Assembly (NCBI GenBank): GCA_944320675.1 | Contig: CALUIJ010000129.1 | Span: 1 to 45,574, forward strand | Reading direction: 5' to 3' | Length of the DNA stretch: 45,574 bases | From: an uncultured Prevotella sp. | GTDB taxonomy: Bacteria; Bacteroidota; Bacteroidia; Bacteroidales; Bacteroidaceae | In this document: positions 39,093 through 45,574 of the stretch, piece after piece | Layout: each line of letters opens with the position of its first letter | Numbering within the stretch: the first letter of the stretch is position 1 | Notes under the pieces: model-generated | Database searches by the model: none | Told to the model about the DNA's origin: nothing | The model's input: only the letters and a program-made list of their open reading frames with translations | Translations under genes and position numbers: made by a program

Positions 39093-39842
39093 ATGATGAA
39101 CAAAAGTGACAGCATAGTAATCATACCGACATATAACGAGAAGGAAAACATCGAGAAGATAATCCGTGCGGTATTCGCGCTTGGGAAGTGCTTCCATATT
39201 CTCGTTATCGACGACGGATCGCCGGACGGTACGGCGGCCATCGTGCACCATCTTATCGACAATGAGTTCGGCGACAGGCTGTTCATCATCGAGCGCAGCG
39301 GCAAGCTGGGCTTGGGTACGGCTTATATAACAGGATTCAAATGGTCGTTGGCTCATGGCTACGACTATATTTTTGAGATGGACGCCGATTTCAGTCACGA
39401 CCCGAACGACCTGCCGCGTCTTTACGCCGCCTGTCACGACGAGGGCTACGACCTTGCCATCGGCTCGCGGTATGTCAGCGGAGTGAACGTGGTGAACTGG
39501 CCGATAGGGCGTGTGCTTATGAGCTATTTCGCCTCGAAGTATGTAAGGTTCGTGACAGGCTTCAAGGTACACGACACGACGGCCGGTTTCAAGTGCTACC
39601 GCCGCAAGGTGCTTGAGACGATCGAATTGGACAAGATACGTTTCAAGGGCTACGGCTTCCAGATAGAGATGAAATATACCGCTTATAAGATAGGTTTCAG
39701 GATAAAGGAGGTTCCAGTCATATTTGTCAACCGCCGTGAAGGCGTGTCGAAGATGAGCGGCGGCATATTCGGCGAAGCGTTCTTCGGCGTTATGCGCCTG
39801 CGTTGGGACGGGTGGACAAGGAAATATCCTGAAATAAAATAA
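39093..39842 (+). CDS. Polyprenol-phosphate mannosyltransferase-like GT2
   Basis: A 249-residue glycosyltransferase of family 2, close to dolichol/polyprenol-phosphate mannose synthases (Dpm1-like). Signature parts: IIPTYNEKENIEKIIRAVF, VIDDGSPDGTA, EMDADFSHDPNDLPRL (catalytic DAD) and KCYRRKVLETIELDKIRFKG. No C-terminal membrane domain, so it is a soluble single-domain type. It makes a lipid-linked sugar, probably for protein or glycan glycosylation in the envelope. The next gene (an acyltransferase, 48 bases later) may be cotranscribed. Confidence 0.88.
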   Translation: MMNKSDSIVIIPTYNEKENIEKIIRAVFALGKCFHILVIDDGSPDGTAAIVHHLIDNEFGDRLFIIERSGKLGLGTAYITGFKWSLAHGYDYIFEMDADFSHDPNDLPRLYAACHDEGYDLAIGSRYVSGVNVVNWPIGRVLMSYFASKYVRFVTGFKVHDTTAGFKCYRRKVLETIELDKIRFKGYGFQIEMKYTAYKIGFRIKEVPVIFVNRREGVSKMSGGIFGEAFFGVMRLRWDGWTRKYPEIK

Positions 39843-39890
39843 TTAATAAGGAGTCGACAGTATTTATATAAAAGAACAGCTTCAGTAATC

Positions 39891-40625
39891 ATGAAATACA
39901 TATATCGCGTTTATCAAATCTGCATAGCCCTGCCTGTGATAATCGTACTTACCATTCTTACTTCCGTGGTGACGAGCATCGGTTGCACGCTTGGCAACGG
40001 GCATTTCTGGGGATATTATCCGCCTGTTATATGGTCGACGTGGGTGCTTAAGGTGTTGTTTTTGCCGGTGGAGGTTGTCGGCCGTGAGAACTTGAAGCAC
40101 GGTGAGTCGTACGTTTTTGTAAGCAACCATCAGGGGGCGTTCGACATATTCCTCGTATTCGGCCATCTGCACCGTAATTTCAAGTGGATGATGAAGCAAC
40201 AGTTGCGCAAGATACCGTTCGTAGGCTTTGCTTGCGAGAAGTCGCACCAGATATTTGTCGACAGGCGCGGTCCGAGCAAGGTGAAGGAGACATACGATAA
40301 AGCGCGCCTCACATTGAAGAACGGCATGAGCGTTGTAGTGTTTCCCGAAGGTTCGCGCACGTATACGGGACGCATGGGCGCTTTCAAGCGTGGAGCTTTC
40401 ATGTTGGCCGATGAACTGCAGTTGCCCGTTGTGCCGCTGACTATCAACGGTTCGTTCGATGTGATGCCGCGCACGAGCAAATGGTACTGGGTGCGCCGCC
40501 GCAAGCTTACGCTTACGATTCATGCCCCGATTTATCCGCAGTCGCAGGGAGCGGATAATGTTTCAAGGTTGATGGAAGAGAGTTTCAAGGTTATACATTC
40601 AGACTTGGATCCGTCTTATCAGTAA
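39891..40625 (+). CDS. plsC: 1-acyl-sn-glycerol-3-phosphate acyltransferase
   Basis: 244 residues with an N-terminal membrane segment (ICIALPVIIVLTILTSVVTS). All acyltransferase blocks are present: SNHQGAFDIF (NHx4D), VDRRGPSK, VVFPEGSRTYTG and LPVVPLTINGS. It makes phosphatidic acid for phospholipid synthesis. Length and motifs fit PlsC. It is followed by a strong terminator with a 13-bp stem. Confidence 0.93.
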   Translation: MKYIYRVYQICIALPVIIVLTILTSVVTSIGCTLGNGHFWGYYPPVIWSTWVLKVLFLPVEVVGRENLKHGESYVFVSNHQGAFDIFLVFGHLHRNFKWMMKQQLRKIPFVGFACEKSHQIFVDRRGPSKVKETYDKARLTLKNGMSVVVFPEGSRTYTGRMGAFKRGAFMLADELQLPVVPLTINGSFDVMPRTSKWYWVRRRKLTLTIHAPIYPQSQGADNVSRLMEESFKVIHSDLDPSYQ

Positions 40626-40639
40626 GCTTCGTGCACATA

Positions 40640-40697
40640 ACGGACGGGACGGCTTGCTTTATATAAGTACACGGCAAACCGTCCCGTCCGTTCGTTT
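40640..40697 (+). terminator. Terminator after plsC
   Basis: Perfect 13-bp stem ACGGACGGGACGG (40640-40652) with CCGTCCCGTCCGT (40679-40691), then TCGTTTTT. The adjoining CTTGC/GCAAA words can extend the stem inward. The convergent metallophosphoesterase ends 50 bases on. Confidence 0.9.
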
Positions 40698-40740
40698 TTC
40701 ATTTCATCCAAAGTCTGATGACAGAGTTTGGGGCGGTTAG

Positions 40741-41907
40741 TCACTTCTTCCTTAAAGTTATTACTACGATTTCGTTGCTTGCTCCGAGCCTGAACGGAAT
40801 GAATCCGCCTACGCCTGTAGACACGTTCAAGGCGCGCTGCCCTTCATAATACATGCCTCCCCATTCGTCGTATGACAGTGCGGCGGGCGACCATCCGAAT
40901 ATTTTCATTTGTCCGGCGTGCGTGTGTCCGCCCAGTGTCAGTTGCGCATGGCTTTGCGGCAGTATGGTGCGCCGCCATGACGAGGGGTCGTGTTGCAGCA
41001 TAACGACGAAAGCCTCACGCTTTATGCCTGCGAGCGTCTTTTTGATGTCGCCTTTTCGTGGGAATGGCGGACGGCCGTCATTCTCCATTCCTGCTATTAC
41101 GATCGAGTCGTTACCGCGACGTATGATCCGGCTTGAATTTTTCAGCAGGTCCCAGCCGAACTGTTGTTCAAGATCGGCCAGTTCGCGTTCGTTGGCCGCC
41201 TTCTCGGCATCGCTCGCTTTTATATATCCTGAATAGTCATGGTTGCCGAGCACGGAGAATATGCCGTCCTTCGCCCTTATTGAACTGAGCACCGGCGTGA
41301 ACGGATGAAGCTCCTTGGGGGCCATGTTCTGCAGGTCGCCGGTGAATACCACGATGTCGGCGTTTTGCGCGTTGATGCTGTCTATCGCCTTTTTCAGCAC
41401 AGAGGCATGGCTGCTGCCGTATGTGCCTACGTGCGCGTCGCTGAACTGCACTATCTTATAACCGTCGAACGCTGCGGGCAAGTCGGGCGAGGCGTATTCC
41501 TCGTGTCTTATTTCGAGCTTGCTGAAACCTATCGTGCATCCGTATATTACGATGCCGACGGCTGTTACGGCGAACGTAAGGCCTGCGAGGTTGCCCCAAT
41601 TGTTGCGTGTGTGGTGGTAACGGCAGTGCGCCCAGCCGAGAAAAGAACATGTGGCGAAAATGAACTTTGGCGCAACCATTACGCCCATGAGCAGCAAGTA
41701 AATGTCGAGCACGAGCATGCTGTCGGGAGCGAAGTTGCGTGATGTGGCCAAGACGATGGTGTAAACAAACATGAACGCCCCCGGCAGCCACCACAATACC
41801 CGTTGCCACCACAGGTAGCGTGTACGCCGGCGTAAGAAACGTCGGTCCAAGTACAAGTCGGGCAGGGTGATGAATAAAAGAAGGTATATGAATATTCGGG
41901 CTATCAT
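40741..41907 (-). CDS. Membrane metallophosphoesterase (YkuE/YaeI-like)
   Basis: 388 residues. N-terminal 140 residues carry four or five membrane segments; the catalytic domain follows. The metallophosphoesterase motifs are in order: FSDAHVG, VFTGDLQN, LGNHDYSGY, MLQHDP and LGGHTHAGQ. Members hydrolyse phosphodiesters such as UDP-diacylglucosamine or phospholipids; the substrate here is unknown. The ATG is preceded by eight AACC-type octamers in perfect register. It lies downstream of pyrC on the same strand and may be read from it. Confidence 0.9.
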   Translation of the reverse strand: MIARIFIYLLLFITLPDLYLDRRFLRRRTRYLWWQRVLWWLPGAFMFVYTIVLATSRNFAPDSMLVLDIYLLLMGVMVAPKFIFATCSFLGWAHCRYHHTRNNWGNLAGLTFAVTAVGIVIYGCTIGFSKLEIRHEEYASPDLPAAFDGYKIVQFSDAHVGTYGSSHASVLKKAIDSINAQNADIVVFTGDLQNMAPKELHPFTPVLSSIRAKDGIFSVLGNHDYSGYIKASDAEKAANERELADLEQQFGWDLLKNSSRIIRRGNDSIVIAGMENDGRPPFPRKGDIKKTLAGIKREAFVVMLQHDPSSWRRTILPQSHAQLTLGGHTHAGQMKIFGWSPAALSYDEWGGMYYEGQRALNVSTGVGGFIPFRLGASNEIVVITLRKK

Positions 41908-41911
41908 TTGT

Positions 41912-42018
41912 TGTGGGGTTATACGGTTTTGGGGTTATAGGGTTATGGGGTTATACGGTTGTTGGGTTTTACGGTTATGCATGTTTTATTTTTTTACCTT
42001 TATACCTTTTTACCTTTA
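41912..42018 (-). repeat. Octamer leader: eight AACCNNAN units plus three TACCTTTW units
   Basis: On the minus strand eight units in exact 8-base register (AACCGTAA, AACCCAAC, AACCGTAT, AACCCCAT, AACCCTAT, AACCCCAA, AACCGTAT, AACCCCAC) end five bases before the ATG at 41907. Further upstream, at 41995-42018, are three other octamers (plus strand TACCTTTA, TACCTTTT, TACCTTTA), just after the pyrC stop. Confidence 0.88.
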
Positions 42019-42022
42019 TACA

Positions 42023-43357
42023 TTACCTGAATGTTATTTCTTCGCCGCGGCATGAGCCGTCGAAAGTTCCGTTGTCAAGAATGTGGTGCCCGTTGCAGAA
42101 CGTGTGTACTACTTTCCAGTTGAACGTGTGTCCCGTCAGCGGACTCCATCCGCATTTACTTTGGATGCAGTCGGTGGTGACAGTCCATGGGCTTTCCGGT
42201 TTCACCACAACGATGTCCGCCTTATAGCCTTGGCGGAGGAAGCCGCGGCGGCGTATGTCGAACAGCAGGGCGGGGCGGTGGCACATCAGTTCGGCCACAC
42301 GCTCGATGCCGAGTATGCCTTGGTCTACAAGTTCGAGCATGGCTACGAGCGAGAACTGTATCATCGGCATGCCCGATGCCGCGCGGCAGCATCCGCCTTG
42401 CTTGTCCTCCTGCCGGTGCGGGGCGTGGTCGGTGCCGACTACGCTTATTCGTCCGTCGGTAAGGGCGCGGCGCAACGCCTCGCGGTCGTGTTCCGACTTT
42501 ACTGCGGGATTGCATTTTATGAGCGCGCCGAGGCGTTCATAGTCCTTGTCGGTGAAGAAGAGGTGGGCTATTACGGCTTCGGCCGTAATCTGCGGCATGC
42601 CGGCCGTCCACGGCTCAAACAGTCCAAGCTCGCGTGCCGTCGTTACATGGGCCACGTGCAGGCGTGCGCCGTGCTTGCGCGCCAACCTTACGGCGTGTTC
42701 GGTCGAGCGGTAGCATGCCTCTGCGCTGCGTATCGCGGGATGATGGCCTATTGCAGGGTCGTCGCCGTATGCTTCTTTCGCGCGGCGCATGTTTTCGTTT
42801 ATCATGGCGGTGTCTTCGCAGTGGGCCATGACCGGCACCGGAGCCGTGGCGAATATGCGGTCGAGGGCTTCGTCGCGGTCGACGAGCATGTTGCCTGGCG
42901 GCGAGCCCATGAAAAGCTTAATGCCCGGTACGCGGTGGACGTCAAGGCTGCCGAACAGGTCGGCGTTAGTGTTGGTCGCGCCGAAGAAGAACGAGTAGTT
43001 CACGTGGCTCTTTTCGGCCGCGAGGGCCGTTTTCCCGTCGAGCGCCTCGAGCGTTGTGGTCTGCGGAACGGTGTTCGGCATGTCGAAAAACGACGTTACC
43101 CCGCCGTAGGCCGCCGCGCGGCTTTCGCTCTCGATGTCGGCCTTGGCCGTAAGGCCCGGCTCGCGGAAGTGTACGTGGTCGTCAATCACTCCGGGAAAAA
43201 CAAAACACCCCGTAGCGTCGACCGTCCGGTCGAACTGCCCACGGGGTGCTGCGTCTCCCTTTAAAATGTCCTTTATGCGGTCGTCCTCGATGACGACAGT
43301 CCCTTTAAACGCCTTGCCTTCGTTGACAATCGTGGCGTGTTCTATAGTTGATAGCAT
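42023..43357 (-). CDS. pyrC: Dihydroorotase
   Basis: 444 residues, an amidohydrolase of pyrimidine synthesis that interconverts carbamoyl aspartate and dihydroorotate. Metal ligands are visible: DDHVHFREPG (His61, His63), GIKLFMGSPPGN with the lysine that is often carboxylated, MAHCED, HVAHVTT and GTDHAPH. Length matches class I dihydroorotases. Protein MNTVPQTTT-like part (FDMPNTVPQTTT) is the substrate loop. It is upstream of the metallophosphoesterase on the same strand. Confidence 0.93.
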   Translation of the reverse strand: MLSTIEHATIVNEGKAFKGTVVIEDDRIKDILKGDAAPRGQFDRTVDATGCFVFPGVIDDHVHFREPGLTAKADIESESRAAAYGGVTSFFDMPNTVPQTTTLEALDGKTALAAEKSHVNYSFFFGATNTNADLFGSLDVHRVPGIKLFMGSPPGNMLVDRDEALDRIFATAPVPVMAHCEDTAMINENMRRAKEAYGDDPAIGHHPAIRSAEACYRSTEHAVRLARKHGARLHVAHVTTARELGLFEPWTAGMPQITAEAVIAHLFFTDKDYERLGALIKCNPAVKSEHDREALRRALTDGRISVVGTDHAPHRQEDKQGGCCRAASGMPMIQFSLVAMLELVDQGILGIERVAELMCHRPALLFDIRRRGFLRQGYKADIVVVKPESPWTVTTDCIQSKCGWSPLTGHTFNWKVVHTFCNGHHILDNGTFDGSCRGEEITFR

Positions 43358-43393
43358 AATAACAAAAAAAATACTCGCCCGGCTTTGTCCTTC

Positions 43394-44200
43394 TCAGTTG
43401 GCCGCTGAAGCGTCGGCAGTCGAGTCGGCCGTTCCCATGCCGGGGGCGGCCATTTCGTTAGGCGTCGGCGCTTCGGCCGCTGGCATGGTTATGTCGCCCG
43501 GCGTAGCCGTGCCGTTCATTATCGCCTGGTTCTGCTGTGCCTTCCTGTAATAATCGCTTACGTAGGGGTCGTTCTTGAACTTGTCGGTAGCCTTGCTCAT
43601 TATGTCCTCTATCCACGGCGACAGTTCGGGGTAGCGGTGGCCGGCCGTTATCATGAAGAATACGCCCGGGCCGAGCACGTTGTCGAAGTTCTCCACGATG
43701 AATGACGTTACCAGCTTGTCTTCGCGCTCGGCTATCTGGTTGGCTTTCTCGGCCAGGTGCATGTTCACGGTGTTGAGGTCTTTGCCGTCCATTATGGCCT
43801 GGCTTTGCATGTGTCCCAGTTCGCTTACTTCGTTTTCAAGCTGTTTGTATTTCTCTATGAAGTCGAACAGTTTTTCGTTAAGCGGCGTTCCGCTCACTTT
43901 CTGCTGCGTGTTGTCGATGTTTATCATTATCTCGCCGCTCTCGAGCACCACCGGCATAATGCCTTCGTCGTCCATGAAGAGCATGGCTATCTTAGTGGAG
44001 TCGAGCGGGCCGTTGAAGTGGAACTCCCCGTGTATGATGTCGCAAGAGTCGATGTTCTTCATGTCTTCGCCTTCATACGCCTTTAGGAAAAGCATTCGCC
44101 CGTCGAGCGTGGGCACGTTTGACGAGCCTTGTATGTTATACGTGTTAGCGCATGATGCGAAAGCCAATATCGTGAATATGGCGTAAAGGGTCTTAATCAT
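43394..44200 (-). CDS. DUF4369-like lipoprotein
   Basis: 268 residues. Lipobox AFASC (Cys17) marks an envelope lipoprotein. The mature part (YNIQGSSNVPTLDGRMLFLK, DIIHGEFHFNGPLDSTKIAM, GIMPVVLESGEIMINID) follows the DUF4369 beta-sandwich pattern found ahead of thioredoxin-like domains in Bacteroidota. The thioredoxin part with CxxC is missing here. A helical middle and a Pro/Ala/Met-rich tail (PGDITMPAAEAPTPNEMAAP) follow. Function unknown; possibly a truncated relative of thiol-disulfide lipoproteins. It has its own -7 box. Confidence 0.8.
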   Translation of the reverse strand: MIKTLYAIFTILAFASCANTYNIQGSSNVPTLDGRMLFLKAYEGEDMKNIDSCDIIHGEFHFNGPLDSTKIAMLFMDDEGIMPVVLESGEIMINIDNTQQKVSGTPLNEKLFDFIEKYKQLENEVSELGHMQSQAIMDGKDLNTVNMHLAEKANQIAEREDKLVTSFIVENFDNVLGPGVFFMITAGHRYPELSPWIEDIMSKATDKFKNDPYVSDYYRKAQQNQAIMNGTATPGDITMPAAEAPTPNEMAAPGMGTADSTADASAAN

Positions 44201-44224
44201 AAACTTATGTTATATATGTCGGCA

Positions 44225-44232
44225 CAAAAGTA
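44225..44232 (-). promoter_or_regulatory. -7 box of the DUF4369-like gene
   Basis: Reads TACTTTTG on the minus strand, 25 bases before the ATG at 44200. Confidence 0.6.
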
Positions 44233-44362
44233 CAACGTATTATCGATGTATAAAAAAAAATTCATGCAATTTAAAACAAATGCGCCGTCTTTTAGTTTTT
44301 TTTTAGCAGGCGTCGGGCAAGGCAAGGTGTGGTCAAACCCTGCCCGGCGGGCCGTGCCTGCG

Positions 44363-44809
44363 TCAGTCCTCCTGTCCGCCGTCCGCCCGGCTCCGGTCCT
44401 TGTCCAGTTCGTATGATATGCGGTGCGTGGTGTAAATCTCGATGATCGCCGCGACGAGCAGCAGCACCACCCAGTTGTTGTGTACGTAAGTGACGTAGTG
44501 GTAGTAGCCGTTGTCGATATATCCGACGAAGAGCGGCAGCAGGAACTTGAACGTATTCTCGAGCATCAGCACGGCAGAGAGTACGAACAGCACGTCGCCC
44601 AGCGTCATTATGCGCCGCAGCCTGCGCACGGTGGTGTTGCGCCCGTCGTAAGTCTGGAGCATCTGCATTGAAGCGAAAGCCACCGCGCCTACGGCGAACA
44701 CTATTGACGAAAACGCCCATGGGCTTAAGACGTACATGCCTGTGCCGGCTACCATGAGCACCGCCCCGGCAAGAAACACTATGGTCTGTATTTTATTCAG
44801 CTGTCTCAT
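44363..44809 (-). CDS. Four-helix membrane protein, unknown function
   Basis: 148 residues with four membrane segments: IQTIVFLAGAVLMVAGTGMY, FSSIVFAVGAVAFASMQML, LGDVLFVLSAVLMLENTFKF and NWVVLLLVAAIIEIYTTHRI. The tail is charged (DKDRSRADGGQED). No family recognised with certainty. Its start overlaps the end of the FtsB/DivIC-like gene by 17 bases, so the two are translationally coupled, which may indicate a link to the divisome. Confidence 0.75.
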   Translation of the reverse strand: MRQLNKIQTIVFLAGAVLMVAGTGMYVLSPWAFSSIVFAVGAVAFASMQMLQTYDGRNTTVRRLRRIMTLGDVLFVLSAVLMLENTFKFLLPLFVGYIDNGYYHYVTYVHNNWVVLLLVAAIIEIYTTHRISYELDKDRSRADGGQED

Positions 44810-45134
44810 TTTCCTTTGTTCCTGTTTCTGTTTTACCGTCGTCGCTCAACACGAATATGTCTTCGTCGTCGGCTTTCATGAAATATCTTTCGCGCGCTAT
44901 TTTCGTTATGGCCTTCGGGTTGTGCTTCAGTTCTTTCAGCGTCTGTTCGGCTTGTTCGTGTTGTGTCTCGTAAGTGCTGATTTCAGCCTTCATCTCGTTT
45001 ATCAGTATGCGGTTCTGCGCATGCTTAAGTATGCTGTTCTCGCCGACGAAGCCGACGAAAACAACGCCCAGTACTGTCACTATCAGGTACTTCTTGCGGC
45101 AGATGTATTTCCACACTGAATATATACGGTTCAT
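44793..45134 (-). CDS. FtsB/DivIC-like septum formation protein
   Basis: 113 residues: one membrane helix near the N-terminus (KYLIVTVLGVVFVGFVG), followed by a coiled coil (RILINEMKAEISTYETQHEQ) and the family motif region PKAITKIARERYFMKADDED. This is the FtsB/DivIC layout; such proteins connect early and late division proteins in the inner membrane. The tail is Glu/Thr-rich. It has its own promoter and overlaps the next gene. Confidence 0.88.
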   Translation of the reverse strand: MNRIYSVWKYICRKKYLIVTVLGVVFVGFVGENSILKHAQNRILINEMKAEISTYETQHEQAEQTLKELKHNPKAITKIARERYFMKADDEDIFVLSDDGKTETGTKENETAE

Positions 45135-45157
45135 CCTTAACGACTTGATTTGCGGCG

Positions 45158-45165
45158 CAAAGATA
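45158..45165 (-). promoter_or_regulatory. -7 box of the FtsB/DivIC-like gene
   Basis: Reads TATCTTTG on the minus strand, 23 bases before the ATG at 45134. A TTTCG-type -33 lies 19 bases upstream, inside the first copy of a 35-base duplicated sequence (45181-45215). Confidence 0.65.
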
Positions 45166-45180
45166 CTGCAAAATTTCGAT

Positions 45181-45281
45181 TAAGCGAAACAAAAGGAAAA
45201 TATCTTTTACTTTTGTGAGCGTGAGAAATTTATCTAAAATTCCGGTTAAGCGAAACAAAAGGAAAATATCTTTTATTTTTG
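45181..45281. repeat. 35-base direct duplication next to a promoter
   Basis: 45181-45215 and 45247-45281 are identical except for one base near the end (TTTTACTTTTG against TTTTATTTTTG); looser similarity extends about ten bases upstream. The period is 66 bases. The copy at 45181 supplies the -33 region of the FtsB/DivIC-like promoter. On the plus strand each copy ends in a TAnTTTTG word, a possible -7 box in the other direction. Confidence 0.85.
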
Positions 45282-45364
45282 CGTACGATGGGATTTTAAC
45301 GTCAGTTCGGTATAAGAAGAATGTAATCATTCTAAAAACAAATGACACCATTCAAAACCATAAG

Positions 45365-45488
45365 AAGTCTGTGGCATACCGTCATTCCGGGCCAGGACCC
45401 GGAATCCAGGAAACACCATTTTGCGAATAAAGCGTTTTTTATACTGTATTCCGGGTCTAAGCCCGGAATGACGGTATGCCACAGACTT
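45365..45488. repeat. Long palindromic element with ATTCCGGG words
   Basis: A perfect 28-base arm (45365-45392 with 45461-45488) plus an inner 10-bp arm (45396-45405 with 45448-45457, GACCCGGAAT/ATTCCGGGTC). The unit GTCATTCCGGGC...GACCCGGAATCC resembles palindromic intergenic repeats dispersed in many bacteria. The apex holds about 40 AT-rich bases. No gene is seen to its right within the window. Confidence 0.9.
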
Positions 45489-45574
45489 TTTACGGTTTAG
45501 AATGGATTCCTTTCATTATACAGAACTGACGTTTATATAATGTGCATGCGAAGTGCTAATTTCACGGCGGCGGC

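Noticed and set aside
45215..45430. 71-codon frame at the right end
   Set aside because: Overlaps the 35-base duplication and the palindromic element; no motif.

Overview
The window reads as chromosomal DNA from a member of the Bacteroidales, most likely the Prevotellaceae. Many genes are preceded by the Bacteroidota promoter signature (TTTG, about 19-20 bases, then TAnnTTTG) and lack Shine-Dalgarno sequences. The gene content also fits: LptE next to a sigma-54 activator, T9SS-like C-terminal tails, a single-chain glycyl-tRNA synthetase and a DUF4369-like lipoprotein. The AAAGGCCG-type intergenic repeats resemble those I associate with Prevotella. No insertion sequence, integrase, phage gene or CRISPR array was seen.

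Layout. 1-767: terminator and intergenic DNA. 768-7332: DedA protein, then thrS-infC-rpmI-rplT, coaW and a membrane Ser/Thr kinase. 7406-7954: a probable DNA-binding protein, apparently from a leaderless mRNA. 7998-16473: twelve genes all on the minus strand, the most unusual part of the window. 16535-16771: a structured RNA that looks like 6S RNA. 17531-21079: two secreted proteins (GLUG repeats; subtilisin-like protease). 21304-28200: Tex, a two-half ion transporter, a phosphate-type porin and two small membrane proteins. 28446-35675: glyS, an FKBP lipoprotein, a second independent ncRNA, a MATE pump, a FabK/nitronate-monooxygenase-like enzyme, a metallo-beta-lactamase-fold lipoprotein and DUF554. 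35794-40625: sigma-54 activator, lptE, TPR-like protein, secG, tRNA-His, dolichol-phosphate-mannose-synthase-like GT2 and PlsC. 40741-45134: metallophosphoesterase, pyrC, DUF4369-like lipoprotein, a membrane protein and an FtsB/DivIC-like protein.

The candidate system (7998-16473, minus strand) runs, in transcription order: a three-domain protein of unknown fold, a Lys-rich duplicated small protein, a TerB-like protein, a predicted PD-(D/E)XK nuclease, a membrane-anchored OmpA-domain protein, a small membrane protein, a second copy of the first protein's N-terminal domain, a 56-residue basic peptide, a candidate graspetide precursor overlapping its ATP-grasp ligase by 4 bases, a DUF1232 membrane protein with duplicated amphipathic repeats, and a KAP-type P-loop NTPase. 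The KAP C-terminus and the OmpA protein N-terminus appear to share a domain, which suggests they work together across the inner membrane. A role in envelope stress or defence is inference only. A kinase gene and a putative regulator lie next to it on the opposite strand, and a 24-base near-identical double AGTCCTTTT site occurs on both sides of it.

A second theme is short-unit repeats. Octamers of the form AACCNNAN end 4-5 bases before three start codons. Palindromic arrays of CAGACAAG/CAGACGAG units with an invertible AAGGAGATTTGCCTT apex occur at four sites. TTAAGAATTAAGAG arrays form long hairpins after stop codons. A GTAAAAGGCCG array has an exact 22-base period.
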